Assembly (NCBI RefSeq): GCF_001636405.1
Contig: NZ_KV440950.1
Coordinates: 1,201,712 to 1,265,711, forward strand
Length of the DNA: 64,000 bases
Direction: 5' to 3'
Source of the DNA: Peribacillus frigoritolerans
Lineage (GTDB): Bacteria; Bacillota; Bacilli; Bacillales; DSM-1321
Of this stretch, positions 1 to 8,203 are shown piece by piece; the stretch's first letter is position 1; each line of letters opens with the position of its first letter. Position numbers and translations under genes: made by a program. The notes under the pieces are model-generated. The model saw only the letters and a program-made list of their open reading frames with translations, was not told the origin of the DNA and ran no database searches.

Positions 1-114
1 AGAAAGGTTTACATGCCCCGCCGCATCCAAAGGTGCCGTTGCAATAAAAAACAAATGCTGTTTCTTTATGAAGTTTTGATGCTCAGCCAACATTTCCGGA
101 AAATACTTTGCCAT
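1..114 (-). CDS. Pyridoxamine 5'-phosphate oxidase family protein (N-terminal part)
   Basis: Only the first 38 codons are inside the window; the gene runs off the left edge. The visible N-terminus (MAKYFPEMLAEHQNFIKK, then FFIATAPLD and GHVNLS) is typical of the small FMN-binding split-barrel proteins related to pyridoxamine phosphate oxidase. Two ATG codons are adjacent; the second is preferred because the GGAGGGA ribosome binding site lies about 6 bases before it. These proteins often bind flavin or haem; the actual substrate cannot be told from this fragment. Confidence 0.75.
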   Translation of the reverse strand, partial: MAKYFPEMLAEHQNFIKKQHLFFIATAPLDAAGHVNLS

Positions 115-403
115 CATTATTCCCTCCAAAGAAATCCATTTTAAAATATAAGTTCTCTATTAATGAGTGGATTACCTTTTTCAGCTATACTGCCCTGATG
201 AAAAAAGCGATAGCTGCATACAGCGCTCATTTTCCCTTTGAGAATCCGGCTGACCTTTATGAACGATATTAATTTTAGATTACAAGGGTGATTAAGAATT
301 TGAGATTTTCCAGTATTGTACTATGATAAATTTATATTGTTTGAATTTGGAAGAGTATGGGAGAGTGACCGTACTCTTACAGAATCATTTAAGGAGTGGT
401 AGA

Positions 404-1606
404 ATGGCACGTGTTTTATTTATTAATGCTGGATCAGAAGGACATATCAATCCAACTATTGGAGTTGTGCAGGAGCTTATTTCGCGTGGAGAAGAGGTAG
501 TGTACTTTACGATAGAGTCTTTTCGGGAACGTATAGAGAGGACGGGAGCTACTGTACGAACAATTGAAGGTGAAAAATTTATAGAAGCTTTTCTCTCAGG
601 GGGAAGAAATTATTTACTCGAAAGAATCAATGGTCTTTTACATACGGTAGATATCGTCATACCTAGCGTGCTTGAACAGATCAAAGGAGAGCATTTCGAT
701 TACATCATCCATGATTCCATGTTTGGCTGTGGACGTATGCTTGCCCAAATCCTTAAGCTTCCCGCAATCAATTCTTGTACTTCTTTTGCACAGACAAAAG
801 CAACATTCGATAAAATGCTGGAACAGCTTTCTAAAGAAATCCCTCCAGAAATAGGTAAACCTATACACGATGAATTTCAAAGACTGACCGCAATGGTGAA
901 GGAAAAATATGATGTGGAGATCCATTCTGCTTACGAAGTTTTTTGTAATCCTGCACCACTTTCAATCGTTTATACAACTAGGGAGTTTCAACCTTTTAAA
1001 GAAGCATTCGACCAAGCTTACAAATTTGTAGGTCCGTCCATCTCTTCACGAATAAAGCAGGATAACTTTGACCTTGCTGATATCAAAGGAAAAAATCCCC
1101 TTTACATTTCGCTTGGGACAGTTTTTAACCGGTCTCTTGATTTTTATAAGCTTTGTTTTGAAGCATTTGGAAAAAGCGATCACACGGTGGTCATGTCGGT
1201 CGGTCAACAAACCCCGCTAATTGAATTAGGAGAGATCCCCAAAAACTTCATTGTGAAAAAATACGTTCCACAAACGGACGTGCTAAAATACACTAAATTA
1301 TTTATCACACATGGCGGAATGAATAGTACCAATGAGGGTCTCTACCATGGAGTTCCGCTAATTGTCATCCCTCAAAGCGCGGATCAGCCGATGATTGCAG
1401 GGCAAGTTGCCAGTATCGGAGCCGGTATTACATTACAAATGCAAAGCTTGACTGCAAATCAGCTGCGTGAGGCCGCAGATCATGTGTTAAACGACCCAAC
1501 CTTCCATAAAACTGTTTCAAAATTAAAAGAATCCTTTCAAAAATCGGGTGGATATCACCAAGCTGTTGATGAGATTTTTGAATTTAAAAGACAATACGAT
1601 ATTTAA
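404..1606 (+). CDS. MGT-family (macrolide-type) UDP-glycosyltransferase
   Basis: A 400-aa GT-B glycosyltransferase that would move a sugar from a UDP-sugar to a small acceptor such as a macrolide or flavonoid. The N-terminal acceptor half begins FINAGSEGHINPT (about residues 5-17), the usual glycine/histidine loop. The C-terminal donor site shows THGGMNSTNEGL near residue 302 and, about 20 residues on, PQSADQP, the PSPG-like motif of the YjiC/YojK/macrolide glycosyltransferase group. An upstream in-frame ATG would add 27 residues, but AAGGAG sits 7 bases before the chosen ATG. The gene stands alone. The family is clear, the acceptor unknown. Confidence 0.9.
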   Translation: MARVLFINAGSEGHINPTIGVVQELISRGEEVVYFTIESFRERIERTGATVRTIEGEKFIEAFLSGGRNYLLERINGLLHTVDIVIPSVLEQIKGEHFDYIIHDSMFGCGRMLAQILKLPAINSCTSFAQTKATFDKMLEQLSKEIPPEIGKPIHDEFQRLTAMVKEKYDVEIHSAYEVFCNPAPLSIVYTTREFQPFKEAFDQAYKFVGPSISSRIKQDNFDLADIKGKNPLYISLGTVFNRSLDFYKLCFEAFGKSDHTVVMSVGQQTPLIELGEIPKNFIVKKYVPQTDVLKYTKLFITHGGMNSTNEGLYHGVPLIVIPQSADQPMIAGQVASIGAGITLQMQSLTANQLREAADHVLNDPTFHKTVSKLKESFQKSGGYHQAVDEIFEFKRQYDI

Positions 1607-1698
1607 AACTTTTTCTTATGATACTCTTTGGGCATGAAGAGCGTTGACCTAAAAAGGTATTGTCCTTTTTACATAGAAAAATAAAATGGGGGACTTAT

Positions 1699-2343
1699 AT
1701 GGAAATTTGTTTAATTGGTAGGGGAAGTCACACGAATAATGAATTAGTTGAAGTGTTCCTGGAACTTTCAAAAATGATTAAACCTGAAGCTAGGATTTTA
1801 ATAATCCCTTTTGCAACCGACAATTCCAGGTATGAAAGTTGGATGGCAAGTATTACACAAGCCTTTTCAATCATGGAGAATGTAAGTATTGAATTATTAA
1901 ATGAAGACCTTTCAGGCAAAGAAATGAAAAAGTCTATAATGGAACATGATATTCTTTATTTTATAGGTGGAAAGCCAGAAAGGTTAATCCATGTAATTGA
2001 AGAAAAAGGACTTACCGCAATTATCAAAAACTTTCAAGGTTTAATCATTGGATATAGTGCGGGTTCATTAGCTTTCGGCCATGATTGCATAATCACAAAA
2101 GATAAAGACTGTCCAGAAACGATAGTGATCAAGGGCTTAGGATTAGTGGGGTTTAGCGTTGAGGTCCATTACGAGGATAATATAGATGGAGAATTATTTC
2201 CCCTATCAAATGAACGAAAGATATATGCAATACCAAATGGAAGTGCAGTTTTCTCCAAGAACGGGGAACTATATAAAGGTATAAATGATATCTATTCCTT
2301 TCAATATATGAAAAAGAAAATAGTGAATTCCAAAGTCTTATAA
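1699..2343 (+). CDS. Peptidase E-like protein (S51, class I glutamine amidotransferase fold)
   Basis: A 214-aa cytoplasmic protein of the S51 dipeptidase family, which cleaves Asp-X dipeptides in enteric bacteria. The nucleophile elbow GYSAGS places Ser120; Asp135 and His157 (in VEVHYED) fall at the same positions as the catalytic triad I recall for Salmonella PepE, so the active site looks intact. An in-frame start 13 codons upstream has no ribosome binding site, whereas a TGGGGGA lies before this ATG. The gene is monocistronic. Whether it prefers aspartyl dipeptides is inferred from the family only. Confidence 0.85.
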   Translation: MEICLIGRGSHTNNELVEVFLELSKMIKPEARILIIPFATDNSRYESWMASITQAFSIMENVSIELLNEDLSGKEMKKSIMEHDILYFIGGKPERLIHVIEEKGLTAIIKNFQGLIIGYSAGSLAFGHDCIITKDKDCPETIVIKGLGLVGFSVEVHYEDNIDGELFPLSNERKIYAIPNGSAVFSKNGELYKGINDIYSFQYMKKKIVNSKVL

Positions 2344-2413
2344 AACAGGCAGGCGCTTTATCCCAATTGGAGCAAGGTCGCAGGAAGTTAAGGATAGAGA
2401 AAAGGAGACTGCA

Positions 2414-2731
2414 ATGAAAGTAAATTTAATGATCTTCATTACATCAATAAAAGAACAAGAAAAGAATAGGTTAGTGATGAAAACATTTGAATCTGATATT
2501 CGTCCTGTTACAGGGGATATAATCGATGATCCCGGGTTCGATCCACGATTTCATAATGGATATGAGGTTGTAAAGGTTACCATAAATTATGCTTCGAATG
2601 AATGTTTGGTATCCCTGCACCCGCTTGCGATCGAAATCGAGGAAATCAGGATGGAAACTTATTTGGAGAAACTGGAAGCACACGGTTGGCGTGCTGTCTC
2701 AAAAGAGGAATTGAAAAGTATACAAAAATGA
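2414..2731 (+). CDS. Hypothetical protein, 105 aa
   Basis: A small acidic protein without a signal peptide or membrane segment; I do not recognise a named family. A GAAAAGGAGACTGCA ribosome binding site sits just before the ATG. The sequence alternates charged and hydrophobic residues (VVKVTINYASNECLVSL), as in a small beta-rich domain, followed by a C-terminal helix (METYLEKLEAHGWRAVSKEE). It is followed after 16 bases by the SRPBCC gene and may be cotranscribed with it. Confidence 0.65.
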   Translation: MKVNLMIFITSIKEQEKNRLVMKTFESDIRPVTGDIIDDPGFDPRFHNGYEVVKVTINYASNECLVSLHPLAIEIEEIRMETYLEKLEAHGWRAVSKEELKSIQK

Positions 2732-2747
2732 TATAAGGAGTATGAAA

Positions 2748-3245
2748 ATGGAAAAATACTCGACAACCACTTTAAAGATGAGTAGAAATTTTGATGTAAT
2801 GCCTGAAAGGGTATTTGATGCATGGTTGAACCCCGGGATGATGAGAAAATGGCTTTTTACATTGGAGGGGACAAATAAAGTGGCACGAAATGATCCTCAA
2901 GTGGGAGGAACTTGGGAGATTATTGATCATCGCGATGGAAAAGATTATCGGGCGATAGGGGAGTACCTTGAAATGGACCGTCCCAATAAATTAGTGTTCA
3001 CTTTTAAAATGCCGCAATTCAATGAAGCGGCAGATACAATTACAGTTGAGCTGAAAGAACTTCAAAAGGGCTGTGAAATGACATTTTTACAAAACATCAC
3101 CGTTCCTCATGAAGATAATTGGACACAATCCGATATCGAAAAAGCACTCGGAGAGTATCACGATGGATCTGAACACGGCTGGAATTTAATGTTTATGGGA
3201 CTGAAAGAATTGGTTGAAACTGGACAAGTCAGCTATAAAGGCTAA
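2748..3245 (+). CDS. SRPBCC / AHSA1-domain protein
   Basis: A 165-aa protein of the START-like AHSA1 group (activator of Hsp90 ATPase homolog 1-like). Diagnostic stretches are the N-terminal FDVMPERVFDAWLNP, the WLFT segment, VGGTWEI and the C-terminal EHGWNLMFMGLKELVE helix closing the hydrophobic cavity. An ATG 6 bases upstream is nearly on top of the AAGGAG, so the second ATG with a 7-base spacer is chosen. In many Firmicutes such genes sit beside an ArsR regulator; none is seen here. The ligand is unknown. Confidence 0.85.
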   Translation: MEKYSTTTLKMSRNFDVMPERVFDAWLNPGMMRKWLFTLEGTNKVARNDPQVGGTWEIIDHRDGKDYRAIGEYLEMDRPNKLVFTFKMPQFNEAADTITVELKELQKGCEMTFLQNITVPHEDNWTQSDIEKALGEYHDGSEHGWNLMFMGLKELVETGQVSYKG

Positions 3246-3306
3246 TAGTCGTTGGCCGCAGTTTTTAGACAAAAGGGAATCGGAATCGCATCCCTAACCC
3301 TGAAGA

Positions 3307-3718
3307 TTGGAATGGATTGAAGAAATCAGCTGGAACGCAGCAGGAGGAATTCTTTTGGCGGCCATTGTGTTCAACCAAGGACAAGCAGTCACTATACCGA
3401 CATCCATTACATATTTATCTGCTTTGTTCTATTTAACTATATTCGCTTCCTTTGGAGCTTGGCTATTTTACCTCAAGCTTGTAGAAAAGATAGGTGGGGG
3501 CGAAAAGTGGATACATGGTTGCCCTTTTTCCGGCAATTGGAGGTATAGCTTCAGTGATGATTGGTGAATCAGATCCAACCATTTTCTTGGGAGCTGGCTG
3601 TCTTTTCAGTTGATTAAGTGCGGCGATTGCATTAGGTTTTGGCATGAATATTGGTAAAAGTAATTTGAAAGAGAAATGTAATTCGATTTACAGAGAGGGA
3701 TGGGACAATGGAAAGTAA
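3307..3718 (+). pseudogene. Decayed EamA/DMT-type transporter (C-terminal part, frameshifted)
   Basis: The first frame encodes transmembrane-type sequence (AAGGILLAAIVFNQGQAV, then LSALFYLTIFASFGAWLFYL and KLVEKIGG). At the G-run around 3494-3508 the frame is lost. One base over, the usual family continuation appears (SGYMVALFPAIGGIASVMIGE, shown in parts), but it is interrupted by a TGA at about 3610 before LSAAIALGFGMNIGKS. So there is at least one indel and one stop, and the N-terminal half is missing. The sequence runs up to and overlaps the start of the VOC gene. Confidence 0.75.
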
Positions 3719-4127
3719 ATGGCCAACTGAAATGAAAGTAGCGCAGATCCGGGTTGCACGTCCTACTGATCAACTAAAAAAGGTAGTAAACTTCTATTGT
3801 GAAGGATTAGGATTGAAAAAAATCGGTTCTTTCGAAGGGCACGAAGGATATGACGGCATCATGATCGGACTTCCGGATTCCAGCTATCATCTGGAGTTTA
3901 CTCAACATAAAGATGGCAGTCCTTGTCCTGCCCCATCAAAAGATAATCTGCTTGTCTTTTATATTCCTGAACGTAAAACCATTGAGGAAATCACGAATAG
4001 GTTGAAAGGTATGGGCTATGAACCGGTTTCTCCGGAGAATCCATATTGGGAAAAATCAGGTGTTACCATTGAAGATCCGGATGGTTGGAGAATTGTATTG
4101 ATGAATTCGCCCGGCATAGGAAATTAA
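3708..4127 (+). CDS. VOC-family protein (glyoxalase / bleomycin resistance fold)
   Basis: A 139-aa vicinal-oxygen-chelate protein. It has the paired beta-alpha-beta-beta-beta modules: VRVARPTDQLKKVVNFY-type N-terminal strand and helix, YHLEFTQH with a metal-ligand candidate Glu around residue 65, and a C-terminal VTIEDPDGWRIVLMN that contains the usual DPDGW turn. The start is set by GAGAGGGA eight bases upstream. It is followed at once by a strong terminator, so it is a single-gene unit. Substrate and metal are not predictable. Confidence 0.88.
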   Translation: MESKWPTEMKVAQIRVARPTDQLKKVVNFYCEGLGLKKIGSFEGHEGYDGIMIGLPDSSYHLEFTQHKDGSPCPAPSKDNLLVFYIPERKTIEEITNRLKGMGYEPVSPENPYWEKSGVTIEDPDGWRIVLMNSPGIGN

Positions 4128-4130
4128 ATT

Positions 4131-4368
4131 TCACAAAGGAAACGACCGAAAAGCACCATGCTTTTCGGTCGTTTTGGGTTTATTCGTGATCCCGCCATTG
4201 ATGTGAATGCACTGTCCTGTTATATAAGCACCTTCATCAGATGCTAGCAGCACATAGGCGCCCGCATGATCTGCCGGCTGCCCAGGGCGGCCAAGCGGTG
4301 CCTCTGTGCCGAACCCGGCAACGGATTGTTCGTCGAACGTCGCCGCGATCAGCGGAGTCCAAGCATTC
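4131..4368 (-). pseudogene. C-terminal fragment of a short-chain dehydrogenase/reductase
   Basis: Reading the minus strand gives WTPLIAATFDEQSVAGFG, then APLGRPGQPADHAGAYVLLA, SDEGAYITGQ and IHINGGI. This is the C-terminal substrate-loop and final-strand region of the YhdF/YdaD-like (glucose/ribitol dehydrogenase homolog) SDR proteins. Everything before this, including the Rossmann glycine motif and the YxxxK catalytic site, is missing; the homology stops next to the T-run at 4371 and the 21-bp repeats. The present stop lies inside the neighbouring terminator, so the original end may also be altered. Confidence 0.75.
4141..4180 (+). terminator. Rho-independent terminator after the VOC gene
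   Basis: A perfect 15-bp stem (AACGACCGAAAAGCA against TGCTTTTCGGTCGTT) with a 3-base loop, followed by a T-rich run. Confidence 0.85.
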
Positions 4369-4394
4369 AGCTTTTTTTTGTGCCATTCTATGGG

Positions 4395-4545
4395 GAAAGC
4401 GTGAAACTCACGAGTAAAACGCTGAAATTCACGAGTAAATCGGCTAAACTCACGAGTAAAAGCGTGAAACTCACGAGTAAATGGCTAAAACTCACGAGTA
4501 AACGCCGATTCGACAAATAAAAGCGTGAAAAATTCACGAGTATAT
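4395..4545 (+). repeat. 21-bp tandem repeat with internal inverted symmetry
   Basis: The core CACGAGTA recurs at 4409, 4430, 4451, 4472 and 4493, exactly 21 bases apart, and once more at 4534 (two periods later, the intermediate copy being degenerate). The unit is roughly GCGTGAAACTCACGAGTAAA. Each unit contains the small palindromes CGTGA-AAC-TCACG and ACTC-AC-GAGT. The period equals seven codons, so it reads as a spurious KLTSK-repeat peptide. There are no spacers, so it is not a CRISPR array. Confidence 0.85.
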
Positions 4546-4741
4546 GCCCCAATATACGCATAATAGCCCCAAACTCACTGGAAATGCTCCAAAACTGGTC
4601 AATTGGCTGTATAAAGGTGTAAAGGAGATTGAAGAAGGCAATGATTTTCCTTTCGTAAGCAGTTATTGGTTTTGGCGGGTTTTGTTTATCGTAATCAGTT
4701 TATTCATCATTTTTACGACTGTAAATTCATTCTTTCGCTGA
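4544..4741 (+). CDS. Possible small membrane protein, 65 aa
   Basis: The N-terminal third overlaps sequence that looks like worn 21-bp repeat, and there is no clear ribosome binding site. The C-terminal part (WFWRVLFIVISLFIIFTTVN) is a convincing single transmembrane helix preceded by an acidic stretch (KEIEEGNDFPF). It may be the 3' end of a decayed gene or a short real gene. No family recognised. Confidence 0.35.
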   Translation: MPQYTHNSPKLTGNAPKLVNWLYKGVKEIEEGNDFPFVSSYWFWRVLFIVISLFIIFTTVNSFFR

Positions 4742-4830
4742 AAAACCCAAATTTTTGTAATGATTTATTTAGCCTTGGACATACTTAATGAAGATATCAA
4801 TAACTAACATTTAATTAAGGAGGAAACCCA

Positions 4831-5094
4831 ATGGCTAACGAAAATATCCAAATGAAAATGGAACATATTTGGCAGGATACATGTGGATCATGGGAAAATT
4901 GTACGGAAGCCACAATTCAGTCATTTTTGGCAAAATCTGAAGAAAGCAATATTGACCCGCAATATTGCATGAGCTGGGTGGAACAACATAAAGCCCAAAT
5001 ACCTGAATGGGATGCCGTTTCAAAAGTATCGCTCGACTGGGTTAATCAACATACCTCAACGGGTTCACCCATTTCAATCAAGGATGATTATTAA
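4831..5094 (+). CDS. Hypothetical protein, 87 aa
   Basis: A small soluble protein with a good start (AAGGAGG about 8 bases before the ATG). It is rich in Trp and acidic residues (HIWQDTCGSWENCTEA, SWVEQHKAQIPEWDAVSKV) and has three cysteines; the two near the N-terminus (CGSWENC) could form a disulfide or a metal site. No domain recognised. The next small gene follows after 63 bases in the same direction, ahead of a shared terminator. Confidence 0.7.
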   Translation: MANENIQMKMEHIWQDTCGSWENCTEATIQSFLAKSEESNIDPQYCMSWVEQHKAQIPEWDAVSKVSLDWVNQHTSTGSPISIKDDY

Positions 5095-5157
5095 AAAGAT
5101 ATATTCTTTCTGCTTATGACTGGTTCGAACTCTACTATGGTTAAGAGGTGAAGATAG

Positions 5158-5352
5158 TTGTCAAATCATGAGGAACAAAACGGTCAAACAAATCGTCGGG
5201 ATCCAGATTACAGAGTTAATGAGTGGGATAAAATGAATGGTGAAGATAAATTTGTACAATCAGCCATCCAAGAGGAATTCAATAATCCGGTAATCGAAGA
5301 AACAATCTTGAAGTTCAATAAAATAGCGAATGAAGAAGAAAAAGAAACTTGA
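5158..5352 (+). CDS. Hypothetical protein, 64 aa (TTG start)
   Basis: A very polar, acidic protein with no hydrophobic core segment (EEQNGQTNRRDPDYRVNEW near the start, ILKFNKIANEEEKET at the end). It starts at TTG seven bases after AAGAGGTG. It lies directly before a strong terminator and probably shares a transcript with the preceding 87-aa gene. No family recognised; the composition would suit a small regulatory or spore-associated protein, but that is only a guess. Confidence 0.65.
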   Translation: MSNHEEQNGQTNRRDPDYRVNEWDKMNGEDKFVQSAIQEEFNNPVIEETILKFNKIANEEEKET

Positions 5353-5358
5353 TTTTGG

Positions 5359-5384
5359 ACGCCCCTATAGGGCGTTTTTTTTTT
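5359..5384 (+). terminator. Rho-independent terminator
   Basis: The stem ACGCCC/GGGCGT has a short CTATA-type loop and is followed by ten T residues. Confidence 0.9.
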
Positions 5385-5436
5385 GAGAAGGCTCTTTTCG
5401 TAAAGGTTGTTGTTTTTAAAACGAAACTATCTAAGG

Positions 5437-5566
5437 TTGATTGGAGCGGAAGTGCGAGACTCCTGCGGGAGCGGCGGTACAGGTGAGCCCCCACAGGCGT
5501 TTACGCCGAGGGGGCTCACCGCCCGCCCCGCGGAAAGCGAGCATCTGGAGGGGAAATCAACCACAC
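5437..5566 (+). repeat. Dispersed Bacillus-type hairpin element, copy A
   Basis: It begins TTGATTGGAGCGGAAG, carries the GC-rich inner inverted repeats (CTCCTGCGGGAG; GTGAGCCCCC against GGGGGCTCAC) and ends with GCGGAAAGCGAGCATC...GGAAATCAAC. Five other copies or remnants lie in this window at 29.4, 29.8, 32.2, 39.3 and 55.7 kb. It is much richer in GC than the flanking DNA. No gene is supported in this gap between the 64-aa protein and the phosphotransferase. Confidence 0.85.
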
Positions 5567-5771
5567 CTCACTACTTGGTAAATAGCAACAGAGTATGTGA
5601 AAACAGCCTTTGAGAAAGACGAAGGAGCCGTTAATAAATGATTATGCAAAAGAACATATCTTTACTTTTCAGATTTATAATATACAAATAAAGGGAAATG
5701 GCATCTTAGTATCGTATAAAGCATAGTATAAATCGTTTTAATTAATAAAGTTGGCAATGGGAGTGAAGATC

Positions 5772-6776
5772 ATGGAAGCAGCGGTAGAACGAATTTTTTC
5801 TAATGAATTGGTGAAATTGGCTGGGGATTTTTTCCAAGTGAATGCTGGGAATCCGGTTAAACTTGGAGATGCAGAGAACTACGTTTTTGAGGTTTACAGG
5901 GATGGGACACCATATATCTTAAGAATGACCCATCAATCACATCGTACAAGAGATCAAGTGCTTGCGGAGTTAAAGTGGATTGAGCATTTACAGAATAATG
6001 GGAGTGAGATTCCTAAAGTTCTCTTTTCGATGGAAAAGAATTTAGTTGAAATTGTAAAGGGCTCGGATGGTACGGAATTTTATTGTTGCCTGTTTGAAAA
6101 AGCTCCTGGTGTTAGGATGAAAGTCACTGATGAAAATTTCGATGGACCTTTATTTTTTGAATGGGGAAGAACCATTGGCCAAATGCATAAACAAACAAAA
6201 AGCTATAAGCCTGAAGCGAAATATAAACGGCTGGATTGGTTCGAAGAGGAATTATTGAATGTCCAGCTCTATCAATCCGATGTACCGGAGCAAGTGATCC
6301 GCCAACAAGAAATAATCAACAAGCATTTAAATGACCTTCCCGTTCATCAAGATAATTTTGGCTTGATTCATTCTGATATACATAATGGCAATTTCCATTA
6401 TCATGAGGGGAGGATTCATGTTTTTGACTTTGATGACTGTTCTTATCACTGGTTTGCCAGCGATTTGGCGATCCCTCTGTACTATCTGATGTGGAGTTTG
6501 GAACGTGAAGGGATAAAAGGGCTCGATGAATATGCTGCCAAGTTCATGAGGGAATTCATAAAAGGGTATGAGACGGAAAATATCCTGGCACCTGTGGAAT
6601 ACGAAACGATTCCTCTATTTTTAAAGCTAAGGGATTTAACGTTATATAACTTTTTCCATAAAAAGTATGATTTGAAGAATGCGGATCGTTCATTATCCAA
6701 TACCGTTCAAAAAATTGAACAAAGAATCATGGAAGGCCGGACTATTGTTCACTTCGATCCGAACATGGTTCATTAA
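5772..6776 (+). CDS. Aminoglycoside phosphotransferase (APH) family kinase
   Basis: A 334-aa protein with the APH/choline-kinase fold. The catalytic loop is LIHSDIHNGNFH (about residues 197-208, catalytic Asp then Asn), and the metal-binding VFDFDDC follows about 15 residues later. The N-terminal lobe has AENYVFEVYRDG and ILRM, the nucleotide-binding strands. The chosen ATG is preceded by GGGAGTGA; upstream TTG and ATG codons have weaker context. A GNAT acetyltransferase follows after 11 bases, probably in the same transcript. Most Bacillus members of this group act on metabolites such as homoserine, choline or methylthioribose-like sugars, so antibiotic resistance should not be assumed. Confidence 0.88.
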   Translation: MEAAVERIFSNELVKLAGDFFQVNAGNPVKLGDAENYVFEVYRDGTPYILRMTHQSHRTRDQVLAELKWIEHLQNNGSEIPKVLFSMEKNLVEIVKGSDGTEFYCCLFEKAPGVRMKVTDENFDGPLFFEWGRTIGQMHKQTKSYKPEAKYKRLDWFEEELLNVQLYQSDVPEQVIRQQEIINKHLNDLPVHQDNFGLIHSDIHNGNFHYHEGRIHVFDFDDCSYHWFASDLAIPLYYLMWSLEREGIKGLDEYAAKFMREFIKGYETENILAPVEYETIPLFLKLRDLTLYNFFHKKYDLKNADRSLSNTVQKIEQRIMEGRTIVHFDPNMVH

Positions 6777-6787
6777 GGGGGATTGGA

Positions 6788-7321
6788 ATGCCAGGAATGA
6801 AAAATAATCGGCTTGCATATAAGATCCGGACTGGTGTATTGGAAGATGCGGAAGCGGTTTTGGATGTACAGAATTCCGTTATTTCCGAAGGCGAGTATTT
6901 TATTGCCGTATCGGAGGAGTTCAATAAAACACCTGAACAGCAACGAGATTGGCTACGAAGGTTATTGGAAAATGAGCGGGAGACCATCATCGTGGCCGAA
7001 ATGAATGATGAAGTGGTTGGATGGATTGCCTTTCAATCGGAAAATAGGAAGAGAATGTCCCACAAGGGCTCATTTGGGGTGATGATCAGAAAAGATTTCA
7101 GAGGGATGGGAATGGGAAAAGAGCTTATTGAGGCGTTATTGGATTGGGCAGAAGCCAATCCGTTGATTGAAAAGGTGAGTTTAGGAGTTTTTTCAACAAA
7201 TCATCGGGCAATATCATTGTATAAACGGCTGGGGTTTGTTGAAGAAGGCCGTAAAATCAAAGAATTCAAGATGAGCGAAAGTGAATACGTTGATGACATT
7301 ATCATGTACAAATTGGTTTAA
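6788..7321 (+). CDS. GNAT-family N-acetyltransferase
   Basis: A 177-aa GNAT. The acetyl-CoA loop is FRGMGMGKELIEALLDWA (about residues 103-120), followed by the beta-5 strand VSLGVFSTNHRAISLYKRLGF, where N and Y are the typical motif B residues. The N-terminal YKIRTGVLEDAEAVLDVQN is the usual first strand and helix. The start is 6 bases after AAGGGGGA, which overlaps the end of the phosphotransferase gene. The acceptor is unknown. A terminator follows. Confidence 0.9.
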   Translation: MPGMKNNRLAYKIRTGVLEDAEAVLDVQNSVISEGEYFIAVSEEFNKTPEQQRDWLRRLLENERETIIVAEMNDEVVGWIAFQSENRKRMSHKGSFGVMIRKDFRGMGMGKELIEALLDWAEANPLIEKVSLGVFSTNHRAISLYKRLGFVEEGRKIKEFKMSESEYVDDIIMYKLV

Positions 7322-7325
7322 ACAG

Positions 7326-7370
7326 ACCGAAAGAGCATGAATGGATTCCATACATGCTCTTTGCGGTTTG
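7326..7370. terminator. Probable bidirectional terminator
   Basis: The inverted repeat ACCGAAAGAGCATG / CATGCTCTTTGCGGT lies between the GNAT gene and the converging 3D-domain gene. Confidence 0.7.
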
Positions 7371-7405
7371 GTTATGTATCTATTTTTATAGTAAAACGTT
7401 ATGCA

Positions 7406-8203
7406 TTATCTAATTACTCTTACCTTCACTTGCTTTCTTCCCCACGTTAAAGCATCCGCTTCTTTTGCGATGAATACATCGATTCTGTTTCCTTTGATCG
7501 CACCGCCCGTGTCTGCAGCGATGGCTTGTCCGTAGCCTTCGACTTCCACGATGGAGCCTAGCGGAATCACGTTCGGATCGACTGCTATCAGTTTGGCATC
7601 ATCATATTTTTCTAAATCGACACCCATTCTTGTAGTGCCTGAACATCCTTCGCAGCTTGCTGTATAAGCTGTACTTGTAACCGTCAGTTCTTTAACGGCT
7701 GAGCTTGCTGAACTGGCTCTTTCTTGTAATTTACTGAAGGTCCGTGCACCGGCTATACCGTCAGCGGATAATCCCTTTTGCTTTTGAAAGTTCATGACTG
7801 CTTGTTTTGTACCTGTTCCATAAATGCCATCGACCGTTGATGAGTAAACACCCCAAGCTTTCAATAGCCTTTGCAGTTCAGCTACAGGTCTTCCCATATC
7901 CCCGCTTTTCAGTGTCTGTATTTTCTTATTCGTTTGTGTTCCTGATATTCCATCGACTTTCAGCCCTGATTTTTCCTGAAACTTCTTTACGGATTCCTTT
8001 GTAATCGGTCCGTAGTAACCTGTTGCTTCATGATAGGGAAAAACCCCTTTTGTCAGTAATAATTCTTGTAATTCTTTAACATCACTATTACTCATTCCAA
8101 ATGAAAGTGTGCGATCCAAAGCTGCGGCTTCGCCTTTAGTTGGCATGCAAACTCCTAGAATGAATACAGAAGCCGTTAGGATCGTTAATAAAATTTTCTT
8201 CAT
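7406..8203 (-). CDS. Secreted peptidoglycan-binding 3D-domain protein (YocH/YorM-like)
   Basis: A 265-aa exported cell-wall protein. A signal peptide (MKKILLTILTASVFILGV, cleavage probably after GEAAA) is followed by two PG_binding_1 modules, SNSDVKELQELL...GYYGPITKESVKKFQ and GRPVAELQRLL...GIYGTGTKQAVMNFQ. The C-terminal 3D domain has TSTAYTAS, IAVDPNVIPLGSIVEV and AADTGGAIKGNRIDVF, including the conserved aspartates. It is likely a lytic transglycosylase-like or wall-associated hydrolase. An upstream in-frame start is rejected because GAGGAGG lies just before this ATG. Monocistronic. Confidence 0.9.
   Translation of the reverse strand: MKKILLTILTASVFILGVCMPTKGEAAALDRTLSFGMSNSDVKELQELLLTKGVFPYHEATGYYGPITKESVKKFQEKSGLKVDGISGTQTNKKIQTLKSGDMGRPVAELQRLLKAWGVYSSTVDGIYGTGTKQAVMNFQKQKGLSADGIAGARTFSKLQERASSASSAVKELTVTSTAYTASCEGCSGTTRMGVDLEKYDDAKLIAVDPNVIPLGSIVEVEGYGQAIAADTGGAIKGNRIDVFIAKEADALTWGRKQVKVRVIR

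Noticed and set aside
4266-4520. 84-codon plus-strand ORF with KLTSK repeats
   Set aside because: It is the translation of the 21-bp DNA repeat joined to antisense SDR sequence; no ribosome binding site.
4395-4545. Possible CRISPR array
   Set aside because: Units abut every 21 bp without unique spacers and no cas genes are near.
5407-5613. 68-codon plus-strand ORF
   Set aside because: Runs through dispersed repeat copy A; no start signal.
5772-6776. Antibiotic resistance call for the APH-family gene
   Set aside because: The fold is shared by many metabolic kinases and nothing in the sequence or neighbourhood points to aminoglycosides.
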